Below, piece by piece: positions 37,958-48,317 of a stretch of DNA of 64,000 bases. The position numbers were made by a program, and so were the translations under genes. The notes below the pieces were generated by a model. It worked only from the letters and a program-made list of their open reading frames with translations, did no database searches and was not told the origin of the DNA. Source of the stretch: Gordonia malaquae NBRC 108250 (GTDB taxonomy: Bacteria; Actinomycetota; Actinomycetes; Mycobacteriales; Mycobacteriaceae); contig NZ_BAOP01000003.1 of assembly GCF_000344135.1 (NCBI RefSeq), positions 186,001-250,000 of the forward strand, written 5' to 3'. Numbering within the stretch: the stretch's first letter is position 1; every line of letters starts with the position of its first letter.

Positions 37958-39391
37958 ATGAGCAACACCATTGCCACCGACCCGATGCGACGCCGACGGG
38001 TCGTCATCATCGGATCGGGCTTCGGCGGTCTGTTCGCGGCGCAGCGCCTCAAGAAGGCCGACGTCGACGTGACCCTGATCGCGAAGACAACCCACCACCT
38101 GTTCCAGCCGATGCTGTATCAGGTCGCGACAGGCATCATCGCCGAAGGCGAGATCGCTCCGGCGACGCGTGTGATCCTCCGCGACCAGCGCAACGCAAGC
38201 GTGATCCTCGGCGAGGTCTTCGACATCGACCTGGCGAAGCAGGTGGTCCGATCGCAGCTGCTCGAGCGCACCACCGAGACCCCGTACGACGATCTGATCA
38301 TCGCCGCCGGCGCCGACCAGTCGTACTTCGGAAACGATCACTTCGCCGAGTTCGCGCCCGGCATGAAGACGATCGACAACGCCCTTGAGCTCCGCGGTCG
38401 CATCCTCGGCGCGTTCGAGCAGGCCGAGCTGTCCGACGATCCCGCAGAGCAGGAGATGCTGATGACGTTCGTCGTCGTCGGCGCCGGCCCGACGGGCGTC
38501 GAGATGGCCGGCCAGATCGCCGAGATGAGCGACAAGACGCTCAAGGGCGCCTTCCGGAACATCGATCCGACCAAGGCGAAGGTGATCCTGCTCGACGCCG
38601 CCCCCGCTGTTCTCCCGCCGTTCGGCGAGAAGCTCGGTCAGAAGGCGAAGGCTCGCCTCGAGAAGATCGGCGTGGACGTTCGGCTCGGTGCGATGGTCAC
38701 CGACATCGACGACGACAGCCTGACGGTGAAGTACCCGGACGGTCAGATCGCCACGATCGCCAGCCAGTGCAAGGTCTGGTCAGCAGGCGTGCAGGCGAGC
38801 TCGATCGGCAAGATCCTCGCCGATCAGTCGGACACCGAACTCGACCGCGCAGGCCGCGTGAAGGTCGGACCGGACCTGACGATCCCCGGCCACTCCAACG
38901 TTTTCGTGGTCGGCGACATGATGGCCGTCGAGGGTGTCCCCGGCGTCGCACAGGGCGCCATCCAGGGCGGACGATACGCCGCCGACGCCATCCGCGCGTC
39001 CCTCAAGGGGCACACTCCGCAGGAGCGGAAGCCGTTCAGCTACTTCGACAAGGGCTCGATGGCGACGATCTCGCGGTTCAGCGCCGTCATGCAGGTGCCG
39101 ATCCCCGGGACCAGCAAGAAGTTCGAGACCGAGGGCTACATCGCGTGGCTCGGCTGGCTGTTCCTGCACCTGATCTACATCGTCGGCTTCCGCAACCGCG
39201 TGAACACCTTCGTGAACTGGTTCTTCGCGTTCAGCACCCGCGGCCGCACGCAGCTCGCCGTCACCGAGCAGCAGGTGTACGCACGACACGCCCTCACCGA
39301 GTTGTCGTACCTCGAGCGTCTCCGGCTCGCCGACGACGAACGTGCCAAGGCGAAGAAGGACCTCGAAGAACGCAACTCCTCCGCAGGCTGA
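37958..39391 (+). CDS. ndh: Type II NADH dehydrogenase
   Basis: 477 aa. Two nucleotide folds: FAD-binding GSGFGG at 19-24 and NADH-binding GAGPTG at 175-180. HHLFQPMLYQVATG, AAGADQSYFG and the late VVGDMM-EGVPGVAQGAIQGG block match non-proton-pumping NDH-2 enzymes. The C-terminal part carries the hydrophobic membrane-binding segment (GYIAWLGWLFLHLIYIVGF). It passes electrons from NADH to menaquinone. GGAG lies before the ATG. A strong hairpin follows. Confidence 0.94.
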   Translation: MSNTIATDPMRRRRVVIIGSGFGGLFAAQRLKKADVDVTLIAKTTHHLFQPMLYQVATGIIAEGEIAPATRVILRDQRNASVILGEVFDIDLAKQVVRSQLLERTTETPYDDLIIAAGADQSYFGNDHFAEFAPGMKTIDNALELRGRILGAFEQAELSDDPAEQEMLMTFVVVGAGPTGVEMAGQIAEMSDKTLKGAFRNIDPTKAKVILLDAAPAVLPPFGEKLGQKAKARLEKIGVDVRLGAMVTDIDDDSLTVKYPDGQIATIASQCKVWSAGVQASSIGKILADQSDTELDRAGRVKVGPDLTIPGHSNVFVVGDMMAVEGVPGVAQGAIQGGRYAADAIRASLKGHTPQERKPFSYFDKGSMATISRFSAVMQVPIPGTSKKFETEGYIAWLGWLFLHLIYIVGFRNRVNTFVNWFFAFSTRGRTQLAVTEQQVYARHALTELSYLERLRLADDERAKAKKDLEERNSSAG

Positions 39392-39399
39392 CGCCTCGA

Positions 39400-39450
39400 C
39401 CGAACGACAAACGCTCCTGCCAGGATCTGACAGGAGCGTTTGTCGTTCGG
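39400..39450. terminator. 20-bp perfect-stem hairpin between convergent ndh and BCCT genes
   Basis: Arms 39400-39419 and 39431-39450 pair without mismatch around an 11-nt loop. TTTGTC occurs in one arm and GACAAA in the other rather than a free T-tract. Placed to stop transcription from both sides. Confidence 0.85.
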
Positions 39451-39461
39451 GGACCTGCGGC

Positions 39462-41222
39462 CTAGGTGGACGGGTCCGGCTTCACGGAACTGTCGTCCGC
39501 GTGGTCGGCATCATTTTCGACGTCGGTCTCCGTGTCGACGCCTTCCATGTGCTTCACCGGGTCTGTTCCGGTCTCGCTGTAGCGGGTCACCAGATCGAAG
39601 TTGTCGCCGTAGCTGTCTTCACCGATGGCGACGGCGCGCTCGACGAGCAATGTGCTTCGATCACTCACTGCGACGATCCGGTCGCTGCTCAGGTCCTTGT
39701 ACAGCGCGACACACAGCACGATCATGACTATGACGAACGGAACCGACGCCACGATGGTGATGTTCTGCAGGCCGGTGAGCGCCGTGGCGCCGCCGTCGCC
39801 GACCACCAGCATGATGGCGGCAACAGCACCCGTCAGGGCACCCCAGAAGATGACCGTCGACTTCTGCGGTTCGTGCACACCGCGCTCCGACAGCGACCCC
39901 ATCACGATGGACGCGGCGTCGGCGCCCGACACGAAGAAGATCGCAACGAGCATCATCACGACGACAGTGGTGATCCCCGCCCACGGCATCGTGTCGAGCA
40001 GGGAGAACAACGCGCCCGTGGAGTCGACCTTGCCGTCGGAGGCCAAGTCGCCTACTTCGTGCTGCCGGTTGATCGCCGCGCCGCCGAAGATCGCGAACCA
40101 GACCAGGCTGACGAGCATCGGGACGAACAGCACACCGCTGACGAACTGCCGGATGGTCCGGCCGCGGCTGATGCGCGCGATGAACAGTCCGACGAAGGGC
40201 GTCCACGAGATCCACCAGGCCCAGTAGAAGATCGTCCACGACGACAGCCACTCGGCGAGTTGTGCGTCGCCGTCGGCGTTGGTGCGTGTGCTCATCTGGA
40301 CGAAGTCCTGCGCGTAGTCGCCGAGCGCGGACGGCAGCAGGTTCAGGATCAGCAGCGTCGGCCCGGCGACGAACACGAACACCGCGAGCGCCAGGGCGAG
40401 AACCATGTTGATGTTCGACAGCCACTGGATGCCGCGCGCCACGCCGGACACGGCGGACAGGATGAAGCAGAACGTCAGCACCGCGATGATGATCACCAGG
40501 ATCGGTGTGCCGACCGTGCCGACCCAGCCCGCGAACTTCAGACCGTCGCCGATCTGCAGCGCGCCGAGGCCGAGCGACGCCGCCGACCCGAACAGGGTCG
40601 CGAAGATCGCGAGGATGTCGATGATCTTGCCGCCGATGCCGTTGGCGCGGTCGCCGAACAGCGATGTGAATGCGGCGGACAGCAGCTGTGAACGTCCCTT
40701 GCGGTACATGCCGTAGCCGATGGCGAGGCCGACGACCGCGTAGATGGCCCACGGGTGGAGTCCCCAGTGGAACATCGTGGTGCCCATCGCCGTCTTGAAC
40801 GCTTCAACAGTCTCTGGGTCGACCGTTCCCGGCGGCGGCGAGACGTAATACGTCAGCGGCTCGGCGACGCCGAAGAACATGAGGCCGATACCCATGCCGG
40901 CGCTGAACATCATCGCGATCCACGAGCTCGTGCGGAACTCGGGCTGGTCGTCGTCACCGCCCAGTGGAATGCGGCCGAACCTGCTCATCGCCAACCAGAT
41001 GACGAAGATCACGAACCCCGTCGAGGCGATGACGAAGAGCCATCCGAGGTTGGTGATCACGCCGTTCTTGGCGTTGGCGGAAATCGTCGAAAGGCTGTCC
41101 TTGTCGACGAACCCCCAGACGACGAATGCGATCGAGAACGCGGCCGTGATCGAGAAGACGACCCAGTCGCGCTGCGATCTCTTTGTAGTGCTCTCAAGCT
41201 TTGACACGACTCCCCTTCGCAT
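39462..41222 (-). CDS. BCCT-family osmolyte transporter (BetP/OpuD-like)
   Basis: 586 aa, twelve membrane segments. SAGMGIGLMFFGVAEPLTYY is the Gly-rich TM segment of sodium-coupled betaine carriers, and WTIFYWAWWISWTPFVGLFIARISRGRTIR is the BCCT signature with the Trp substrate box. An acidic C-terminal tail (about 535-586) resembles the regulatory extensions of BetP-type proteins. Imports glycine betaine or a related osmolyte. ATG 41222 has GGAG close upstream; an in-frame GTG five codons later is possible. A TACGGT -10 candidate lies about 26 nt upstream. Confidence 0.9.
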   Translation of the reverse strand: MRRGVVSKLESTTKRSQRDWVVFSITAAFSIAFVVWGFVDKDSLSTISANAKNGVITNLGWLFVIASTGFVIFVIWLAMSRFGRIPLGGDDDQPEFRTSSWIAMMFSAGMGIGLMFFGVAEPLTYYVSPPPGTVDPETVEAFKTAMGTTMFHWGLHPWAIYAVVGLAIGYGMYRKGRSQLLSAAFTSLFGDRANGIGGKIIDILAIFATLFGSAASLGLGALQIGDGLKFAGWVGTVGTPILVIIIAVLTFCFILSAVSGVARGIQWLSNINMVLALALAVFVFVAGPTLLILNLLPSALGDYAQDFVQMSTRTNADGDAQLAEWLSSWTIFYWAWWISWTPFVGLFIARISRGRTIRQFVSGVLFVPMLVSLVWFAIFGGAAINRQHEVGDLASDGKVDSTGALFSLLDTMPWAGITTVVVMMLVAIFFVSGADAASIVMGSLSERGVHEPQKSTVIFWGALTGAVAAIMLVVGDGGATALTGLQNITIVASVPFVIVMIVLCVALYKDLSSDRIVAVSDRSTLLVERAVAIGEDSYGDNFDLVTRYSETGTDPVKHMEGVDTETDVENDADHADDSSVKPDPST

Positions 41223-41343
41223 GAGCTCCGTTGATCAGTGCCGTCTGACCGTAACAGGTTCTTCTCAGGTGGAAACGGACCGCGTCATGCACCGACGCCG
41301 ACCCCTGTCGGTTGAACAGAGGACGGCGACGGAGGGGGCGATG

Positions 41344-41748
41344 TCAGAGATTCTGCATGCGAACCTTCGACTGCGCAAGCAATCTTCCCTGGTCATCGGT
41401 CATGTCGATGAGCCACAGCTGCTGACGCTTTCCACGGTGCACGGGGGTTGCCACGACACTGATGACCCCCTCGGAAACGGACCGCAGAAAATCAGTCGAA
41501 TTGTTGACGCCGACGGCATGGCCGCCGATCCCGCTCTCCTGCAGCCAGCAGAACGCGCTCACGCTCGCAGCGGTCTCGGCGAGCGCACAGTACGTTCCGC
41601 CGTGGACGATTCCAAACGGCTGATGATGGTCGGAACGCACAGAGAGAGTGCCTCGCAGACCCTCGCCCGTCGCTTCCGCGATCTCGAATCCGAGAAGCGC
41701 GTCGAGTCCGGTGGCCGTCTTCACAAGAGCTTCATAGTCTTCAGTCAT
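41344..41748 (-). CDS. PaaI-type hotdog thioesterase
   Basis: 134 aa. The PaaI/YdiI motif is intact: QPFGIVHGGTYCALAETAAS, with HGG at 49-51 and catalytic Glu58; GVNNSTDFLRS and VHRGKRQQLWLIDM follow as in 1,4-dihydroxy-2-naphthoyl-CoA or phenylacetyl-CoA thioesterases. Hydrolyses acyl-CoA esters; a menaquinone-pathway role is possible but not shown by context. Stands alone, divergent from blaI. Confidence 0.87.
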   Translation of the reverse strand: MTEDYEALVKTATGLDALLGFEIAEATGEGLRGTLSVRSDHHQPFGIVHGGTYCALAETAASVSAFCWLQESGIGGHAVGVNNSTDFLRSVSEGVISVVATPVHRGKRQQLWLIDMTDDQGRLLAQSKVRMQNL

Positions 41749-41784
41749 GACCTCAGCGTGCCAGCGTGCTGGGCGGCAAAGTCA

Positions 41785-41822
41785 ACGGCCCCCGGAGCTC
41801 CTCATCGGAGCCCGGGGGCCGT
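41785..41822. terminator. GC-rich hairpin in a divergent intergenic region
   Basis: An 11-bp stem ACGGCCCCCGG/CCGGGGGCCGT encloses a second 5-bp stem GCTCC/GGAGC, making a 16-bp helix with one bulge. It is 36 bp upstream of the PaaI-like gene and about 185 bp before blaI, an unexpected place for a terminator. Confidence 0.55.
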
Positions 41823-41879
41823 CGCCGCGGATCGGGGGTCTCTGCAGCCCTCAGGACACTCACGCGATCGCTGAGATTG

Positions 41880-41904
41880 AATGTAGGCTAGCCTTACTTA
41901 CATT
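41880..41904. promoter_or_regulatory. Dyad AATGTA-13-TACATT with iron-box-like core
   Basis: Two readings overlap. The outer 6-bp arms form a simple inverted repeat suited to BlaI autoregulation. The 19 bp at 41883-41901, read on the minus strand, agree with the IdeR/DtxR iron box consensus at 14 of 19 positions by hand alignment, including AGGCTA and CCTA. An AT-rich island in otherwise GC-rich DNA, about 105 bp before blaI. Confidence 0.45.
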
Positions 41905-42007
41905 GTCAAGCGCGCCACGGAGAACCGGCGAGGGAACTAATTGCAGCGCCCTCGCGTTAACACATTCGACCGGGCGGGGAGCGATCAACGAGAGGAGCCG
42001 ACGTAAG

Positions 42008-42400
42008 ATGAAGAAGATGAACGGACTGGGAGAGTTGGAACGTGCCGTGATGGACACTCTGTGGGCGTCGCCGACCCCACAGACGGTTCGTCAGGTTCAC
42101 GCAGAGCTGTCCAGCTCGCGGGCCCTCGCCTACACGACCGTGATGACAGTGCTGCAGCGCCTCACCAAGAAGGAACTGGTCACGCAGATCCGCGACGACC
42201 GTGCGCACCGGTACGCAGCGACGCGCCCACGTGAAAACCTCGTCGCCAGCCTGATGGTCGACGCGCTCAAGGGCGCCGAAGCACCGGGCTCCCGACATGC
42301 CGCACTCGTCTCGTTCGTCGGCCAAGTGGACGCCGACGAAGTCGCCGCCCTCCGCGAGGCTCTCGACGAACTCGAGTCGTCGCGCGGCCTGAAACACTAG
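42008..42400 (+). CDS. blaI: BlaI/MecI-family repressor
   Basis: 130 aa. Winged helix about 8-75: LGELERAVMDTLWAS, TVRQVHAELSS, AYTTVMTVLQRLTKKELV, then the dimerisation helices. The order blaI then M56 peptidase matches Rv1846c-Rv1845c, where BlaI represses its own operon and beta-lactamase and respiratory genes. ATG at 42008 follows GAGAGGAG; the open frame back to 41747 is not coding. The stop is 63 nt before the peptidase gene. Confidence 0.92.
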   Translation: MKKMNGLGELERAVMDTLWASPTPQTVRQVHAELSSSRALAYTTVMTVLQRLTKKELVTQIRDDRAHRYAATRPRENLVASLMVDALKGAEAPGSRHAALVSFVGQVDADEVAALREALDELESSRGLKH

Positions 42401-42463
42401 AGTCGACATCGTCGACAACCATCAGTCGAGCCTCGGCTCGACCGCACGATTCGAGGAAGGCCG

Positions 42464-43402
42464 ATGACCGCGCTGCTGTTCGGCTTCCTCACGATCGCTT
42501 TTGTCGGACCGATCCCCCAGGCTCTGTCCCGAGCGACCTGGCCGCTCTACGCACCACGAGCCGCGATGGCGCTCTGGCAGTCTGTTGCGCTCGCCGCCGT
42601 TCTCTCCGCGTTCTCCACCGGACTCGCGATCGCCGCGAATCTCCTCACTCCCGGCCACGACGGAGCTCCGACCACCAACCCGCTCGACGAGATCGGTCGG
42701 CTCGGATGGTTCCTGTGGACGCTCTACGTCGTGGTGTTCGCGCTGACCCTGCTGGTCGGCGCGCGACTGATGTTCACCGTCGTGCGCGTCGGCATCCGCA
42801 CGCGTGCACGCCGAACCATCCATCGGAATCTGGTCGACCTCGTCGATTGCGTGGACAAGCGTCGCGGCACCGACCGGGACGTCCGCGTGCTCGACGTCCC
42901 GACCCCACTCGCCTACTGTCTGCCGGGGCTGCGCAGCCGCATCGTGGTCAGCGAGGGAGTTCTCGACCGCCTCACCGACGATGAGCTGACCGCCGTCATC
43001 GAACACGAACGCGCTCACCTTCGCGCACGTCACGATCTCGTCCTGGAGGCGTTCATCGCACTGCACGAGGCCTTCCCCCGATTCGTCCGATCGCAGTCGG
43101 CGCTCGGATCGGTGGAACTCCTCGCCGAAGCACTCGCCGACGACCAAGCCGCCCGCGCGACTGCCCCGACGACCGTCGGCCGTGCGCTCGTGGCCTGTGC
43201 CGACGCGACCGCACCGCGCGGCGCGATGGCGGTGGGCGGGCCGACCACGCTGACCAGAGTGCGACGCCTCGGCTATGTGCGGCCGGTCCCGTTGGTGTCC
43301 GCCACCGCGTACACGCTGGCCGCAGCGATTCTGGTGGTGCCGACCCTCGCCGTCGCGATCCCCTGGCTCACCGAACTCAACCGGCTCATCACCCACTTCT
43401 GA
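42464..43402 (+). CDS. M56-family membrane metallopeptidase (BlaR1-like)
   Basis: 312 aa. Three N-terminal hydrophobic segments (about 1-20, 36-58, 80-103), then a cytosolic zinc-protease domain with HERAH at 181-185 and upstream PLAYCLPGLRSRIVVSEGVL, the usual M56 block, and a final C-terminal segment. There is no penicillin-binding sensor domain, unlike true BlaR1. The family cleaves BlaI-type repressors; partnership with the upstream blaI is inferred. A GTCGAGCC-TC-GGCTCGAC hairpin (42425-42442) lies just ahead of its ribosome site. Confidence 0.88.
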   Translation: MTALLFGFLTIAFVGPIPQALSRATWPLYAPRAAMALWQSVALAAVLSAFSTGLAIAANLLTPGHDGAPTTNPLDEIGRLGWFLWTLYVVVFALTLLVGARLMFTVVRVGIRTRARRTIHRNLVDLVDCVDKRRGTDRDVRVLDVPTPLAYCLPGLRSRIVVSEGVLDRLTDDELTAVIEHERAHLRARHDLVLEAFIALHEAFPRFVRSQSALGSVELLAEALADDQAARATAPTTVGRALVACADATAPRGAMAVGGPTTLTRVRRLGYVRPVPLVSATAYTLAAAILVVPTLAVAIPWLTELNRLITHF

Positions 43403-44884
<1,482 letters not shown>

Positions 44885-44893
44885 CCCGCCCAC

Positions 44894-46270
44894 GTGGACA
44901 TAGTGATCATCGTCGCGAGCCTCATCGGCTTCGTGGCGCTCACCCTCGGCACCGCACTCTTCGTCGCCGGAGAGTTCTCGCTCACCGCACTCGAACGATC
45001 GACGATCTCCGACGACCTCGCCCGTCGAGGTGACCGACGCGCCCGATCAGTCGATCGGGCACACCGGGAGCTGTCATTTCAGCTCTCGGCCGCCCAGCTC
45101 GGCATCACCATCACCACTCTGATCACCGGTTATATCGCTGAGCCGGTGCTCGCCCGCATCTTCAACCCGATTCTGGACGCCGTCAAGATCCCCGAGTCGT
45201 GGCAGGCGGGTGTCTCGTTGGCTCTGGCCCTGGTGATCGCGACGTCGTTGTCGATGGTCTTGGGCGAGTTGGTCCCCAAGAACCTGGCCATCGCCAAACC
45301 GCTCGCCGTCGCCCGCGCCACCGCAGGGCCGATGAGTGCATTCGCAACGATGTTCAAACACGCCATCAACGGGTTGAACGGGACAGCGAACAGGCTCGTC
45401 CGACGTCTGGGTGTGGAACCGACCGAGGAGCTGCAGTCGGCCCGTTCGGCCGCGGAACTGTCGGTCCTGGTCCGCAATTCGGCCCTGCACGGTGAAATGG
45501 ACGCCGACACCGCGGCTCTCGTCGACCGATCACTGCGGTTCGGCGATCTGTCCGCCGAGGACCTGATGACACCCCGTGTCCGCGTGGAGAGTCTCGAGCC
45601 CGGCGACTCCGTACACGATCTGATCGAGGCGTCCTCGAGCACCGGTCACTCCCGCTTCCTGGTGGCGCCCGACGGCGACCTGGACAATCTGATCGGCGTG
45701 GTCCACATCAAGCAGGCGTTCACCGTCCCCGCTCGTGAGCACTCGACCACTCCCCTGCGGTCCATCGCACGACCGGTCACCCGCGTGCCCGACAGTCTCG
45801 ACGGTGACGCACTCATGGACCGCATCTCCGCCGACGGCCTCGAAGTGTGTGTCGTCGTCGACGAGTACGGCGGGACGGCAGGCATCGTGACATCTGAGGA
45901 CATCATCGAAGAGATCCTCGGCAATGTGACCGACGAGCACGACGACGAGGAGTCCGAGGTCGCCCGTGTCGGAAACGGCTTCCGGTGCGCCGGTCTGCTG
46001 CGACTGGACGAAGTGCAGGACGCCGTCGGGTACCGCGCTCCCGATGGCGCATACGAGACTCTCGGCGGATTGGTGATGTTCGTCCTGCGGCGGATCCCCG
46101 AAGTGGGCGACGTCGTCGACTTGCCGGTTCGCAAATCGACGTCGGACACCGACCGCGGTGAGCCTCCGCAACGATGGCGTGCGACTGTCGTCCGGATGGA
46201 CGCCCGGCGCGTGGACCAGGTGTGGTTGACCATCGTCGACAATGAGACGACGGGAGACGCTCATGGGTGA
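44894..46270 (+). CDS. CNNM/CorC (HlyC-type) transporter protein 1
   Basis: 458 aa. DUF21/CNNM membrane domain (about 1-195, with FVAGEFSLTALERS and ITTLITGYIAEPVL), tandem CBS domains (LMTPRVRVESLEP, then VVHIKQAF and VVVDEYGGTAGIVTSEDIIEEI) and a CorC_HlyC domain (about 350-440). Family members move Mg2+ or Co2+ or sense nucleotides. Paired with a shorter paralogue that overlaps it by 8 nt, the arrangement of Rv1842c-Rv1841c. Confidence 0.92.
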   Translation: MDIVIIVASLIGFVALTLGTALFVAGEFSLTALERSTISDDLARRGDRRARSVDRAHRELSFQLSAAQLGITITTLITGYIAEPVLARIFNPILDAVKIPESWQAGVSLALALVIATSLSMVLGELVPKNLAIAKPLAVARATAGPMSAFATMFKHAINGLNGTANRLVRRLGVEPTEELQSARSAAELSVLVRNSALHGEMDADTAALVDRSLRFGDLSAEDLMTPRVRVESLEPGDSVHDLIEASSSTGHSRFLVAPDGDLDNLIGVVHIKQAFTVPAREHSTTPLRSIARPVTRVPDSLDGDALMDRISADGLEVCVVVDEYGGTAGIVTSEDIIEEILGNVTDEHDDEESEVARVGNGFRCAGLLRLDEVQDAVGYRAPDGAYETLGGLVMFVLRRIPEVGDVVDLPVRKSTSDTDRGEPPQRWRATVVRMDARRVDQVWLTIVDNETTGDAHG

Positions 46271-47339
46271 CATCTGGGGAATCGTCCTCGCGGTACTCCT
46301 GCTGGCGGCGAACGCCTTCTTCGTCGGTGCAGAGTTCTCGCTGATCGCAGCCCGACGAGACCGACTCATCGCCTTGGAGGAGTCCGGCAAGAAGCGGGCC
46401 CGCACCGTGATCACAGCGTCGGAGAATCTCTCGCTGATGTTGGCGGGATGCCAATTGGGCATCACGATCTGCTCGATCCTGCTGGGTCGGATCGCCGAAC
46501 CGGCGATCGCCCACCTCATCGAGAAGCCGCTCGGGCTCATGCGCATCCCGGATGGCCTCCTGCACCCGATCGCGTTCGCGATCGCACTCGCGATCGTTGT
46601 CGTCCTGCACATCCTGGTCGGCGAGATGGTGCCGAAGAACATCGCACTCGCGGGCCCGGAGAGCGCCGCGATGCTGCTGGTGCCGGTGCATCTGTGGTTC
46701 CTGCGGATCGCAAAACCGTTCATCTGGGTGTTCAACGCACTCGCCAACGGCGTTCTCCGGTTGATGCGCGTGGAGCCCAAGGACGAGCTGGCCTCGACCG
46801 TGACCGAGACCGAGCTGGCGCAGATGATCGGCGAGTCACGTGAGTCCGGGCTGCTCGACGCCGGTGAACACGATCGACTCACTCGGGCCCTCGAGACCGT
46901 CCAGCGGACGGTCAGCGAGGTGATGATCCCGTTGACCGACGTCCACAGCGTTCGGGTGCTGCCGGATCCGGCGACCGGCGGGCTGGGCCCACGCCTGAGC
47001 GCACTCGAGGACGCGGTCCGTGAGACGGGCTACTCGCGTTTCCCCGTTCGGGGCCTCGACGGCTCGTACATCGGCTACTTGCATCTCAAGGATGTGCTCG
47101 ACGACGTCTTCGACGTCAACGTCGACTCCGACTCCCTTGTCGCCGTCGACAAGATCCGCCCGTTGCCGACGTTGGCGGCAACGCTGCCTCTCGACGAGGC
47201 CGCGACCGCGCTGCAGCGTGTCAGCGCGCATCTCGCCGCCGTGGTCGACGCCTCGGGCGCGGTCGTCGGCATGGTCGCCCTCGCTGATCTCGCCGAGGCG
47301 TTCGTCGGTGCGGTGCGGGACTCCACACACCGAATCTGA
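46263..47339 (+). CDS. CNNM/CorC (HlyC-type) transporter protein 2, short form
   Basis: 358 aa. Same CNNM domain (FVGAEFSLIAARRDRL, CQLGITICSILLGRIAEPAI, VGEMVPKNIAL) and CBS pair as the previous protein, but it ends without the CorC_HlyC module. The two probably form a heteromeric complex. ATG 46263 is chosen over the upstream open frame because GGGAG stands before it. The next gene begins in its stop codon (TGATG). Confidence 0.9.
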   Translation: MGDIWGIVLAVLLLAANAFFVGAEFSLIAARRDRLIALEESGKKRARTVITASENLSLMLAGCQLGITICSILLGRIAEPAIAHLIEKPLGLMRIPDGLLHPIAFAIALAIVVVLHILVGEMVPKNIALAGPESAAMLLVPVHLWFLRIAKPFIWVFNALANGVLRLMRVEPKDELASTVTETELAQMIGESRESGLLDAGEHDRLTRALETVQRTVSEVMIPLTDVHSVRVLPDPATGGLGPRLSALEDAVRETGYSRFPVRGLDGSYIGYLHLKDVLDDVFDVNVDSDSLVAVDKIRPLPTLAATLPLDEAATALQRVSAHLAAVVDASGAVVGMVALADLAEAFVGAVRDSTHRI

Positions 47340-48256
47340 TGTCCGGCCACGATCGACTCCTGACGCATTCAGAATGGTCAGCACGGGCCGCCACGCACCG
47401 AGACAGAATGAATGCGCTGGTCGGACCGTATTTCGCCGAGCGCAGCGCGGGAGTGGCCCATCCCGTTGTCGATTTTCTGTTCACGTACTACGCGGCGCGT
47501 CCGGCACAAGTCACACGATGGCACCCGGGGTTCGGTGTGTCACTCGAAAGAGCACGTCGGTACACCGGTCTACGCGGCTACATCGTCGACGATGACGGCA
47601 CTGCAACCGTCTCTCAGGAGCACCTCGAGTCCCGCATCGACCTGCTCGACGCGACGCTGGCGATCACGCAGGCGACAGCGGGACGGGCTCCGAGATTCGG
47701 GTGTTTCGGGCTCCACGAATGGGCGATGGTGTACCGCTCCGACGCCAATCGGCACCCACATCCGTTGCGCCTCGGCGCTGTCGAGACGGATGCCGTCGTC
47801 GAACGGAGTGGGCTCCGGTGCACACATTTCGACGCGTTCCGCTTCTTCACCGATCCCGCGCGCCCACGCAACGCCACCTACCTGACCAGGGCCGATGCCG
47901 TTGCCAATGAGCAGCCGGGGTGCTTGCACGCCACGATGGACCTGTACCGGTACTGCCTGCGCCTGTCTCCGCTGATCGGTTCGGACCTGCTCGGCGACTG
48001 CTTCGAGTTGGCGCTCAAGGCGCGAGAACTCGACATGAGGGCCAGCCCCTACGACCTCACCGGTGTTCTCGACATGACCGGCAGGCCGTACGAGCCCGTC
48101 CCGATCGAGACCGCAGAGGGTCGCGCGCAGTACGCGGCCGAGCAGACAGCGGTCGCCGAACGCGGCGCAGTCCTCCGAGAATCGGTGATCGCCAGATGCG
48201 ACGACCTGCGCAAGTGGTGTCGGGGGCCCAGTCCGGTGGAGCAACCGGGCCGGTAG
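47339..48256 (+). CDS. Conserved actinobacterial protein often named 3-methyladenine DNA glycosylase
   Basis: 305 aa, soluble, rich in His, Arg and Trp. Conserved-looking blocks: [73 protein letters not shown] and [20 protein letters not shown]. The glycosylase name is common in automated annotation, but I see no helix-hairpin-helix or AAG-type motif, so the function should be treated as unknown. Conserved His, Cys and Glu clusters suggest metal binding. Coupled to the CorC pair; glcB follows 61 nt later. Confidence 0.75.
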   Translation: MSGHDRLLTHSEWSARAATHRDRMNALVGPYFAERSAGVAHPVVDFLFTYYAARPAQVTRWHPGFGVSLERARRYTGLRGYIVDDDGTATVSQEHLESRIDLLDATLAITQATAGRAPRFGCFGLHEWAMVYRSDANRHPHPLRLGAVETDAVVERSGLRCTHFDAFRFFTDPARPRNATYLTRADAVANEQPGCLHATMDLYRYCLRLSPLIGSDLLGDCFELALKARELDMRASPYDLTGVLDMTGRPYEPVPIETAEGRAQYAAEQTAVAERGAVLRESVIARCDDLRKWCRGPSPVEQPGR

Positions 48257-48317
48257 AATATCTGTGCCGGATGATCTCGCGCCGGCGAATTCGCGAACGC
48301 CCACCAGAAAGGTCGTC

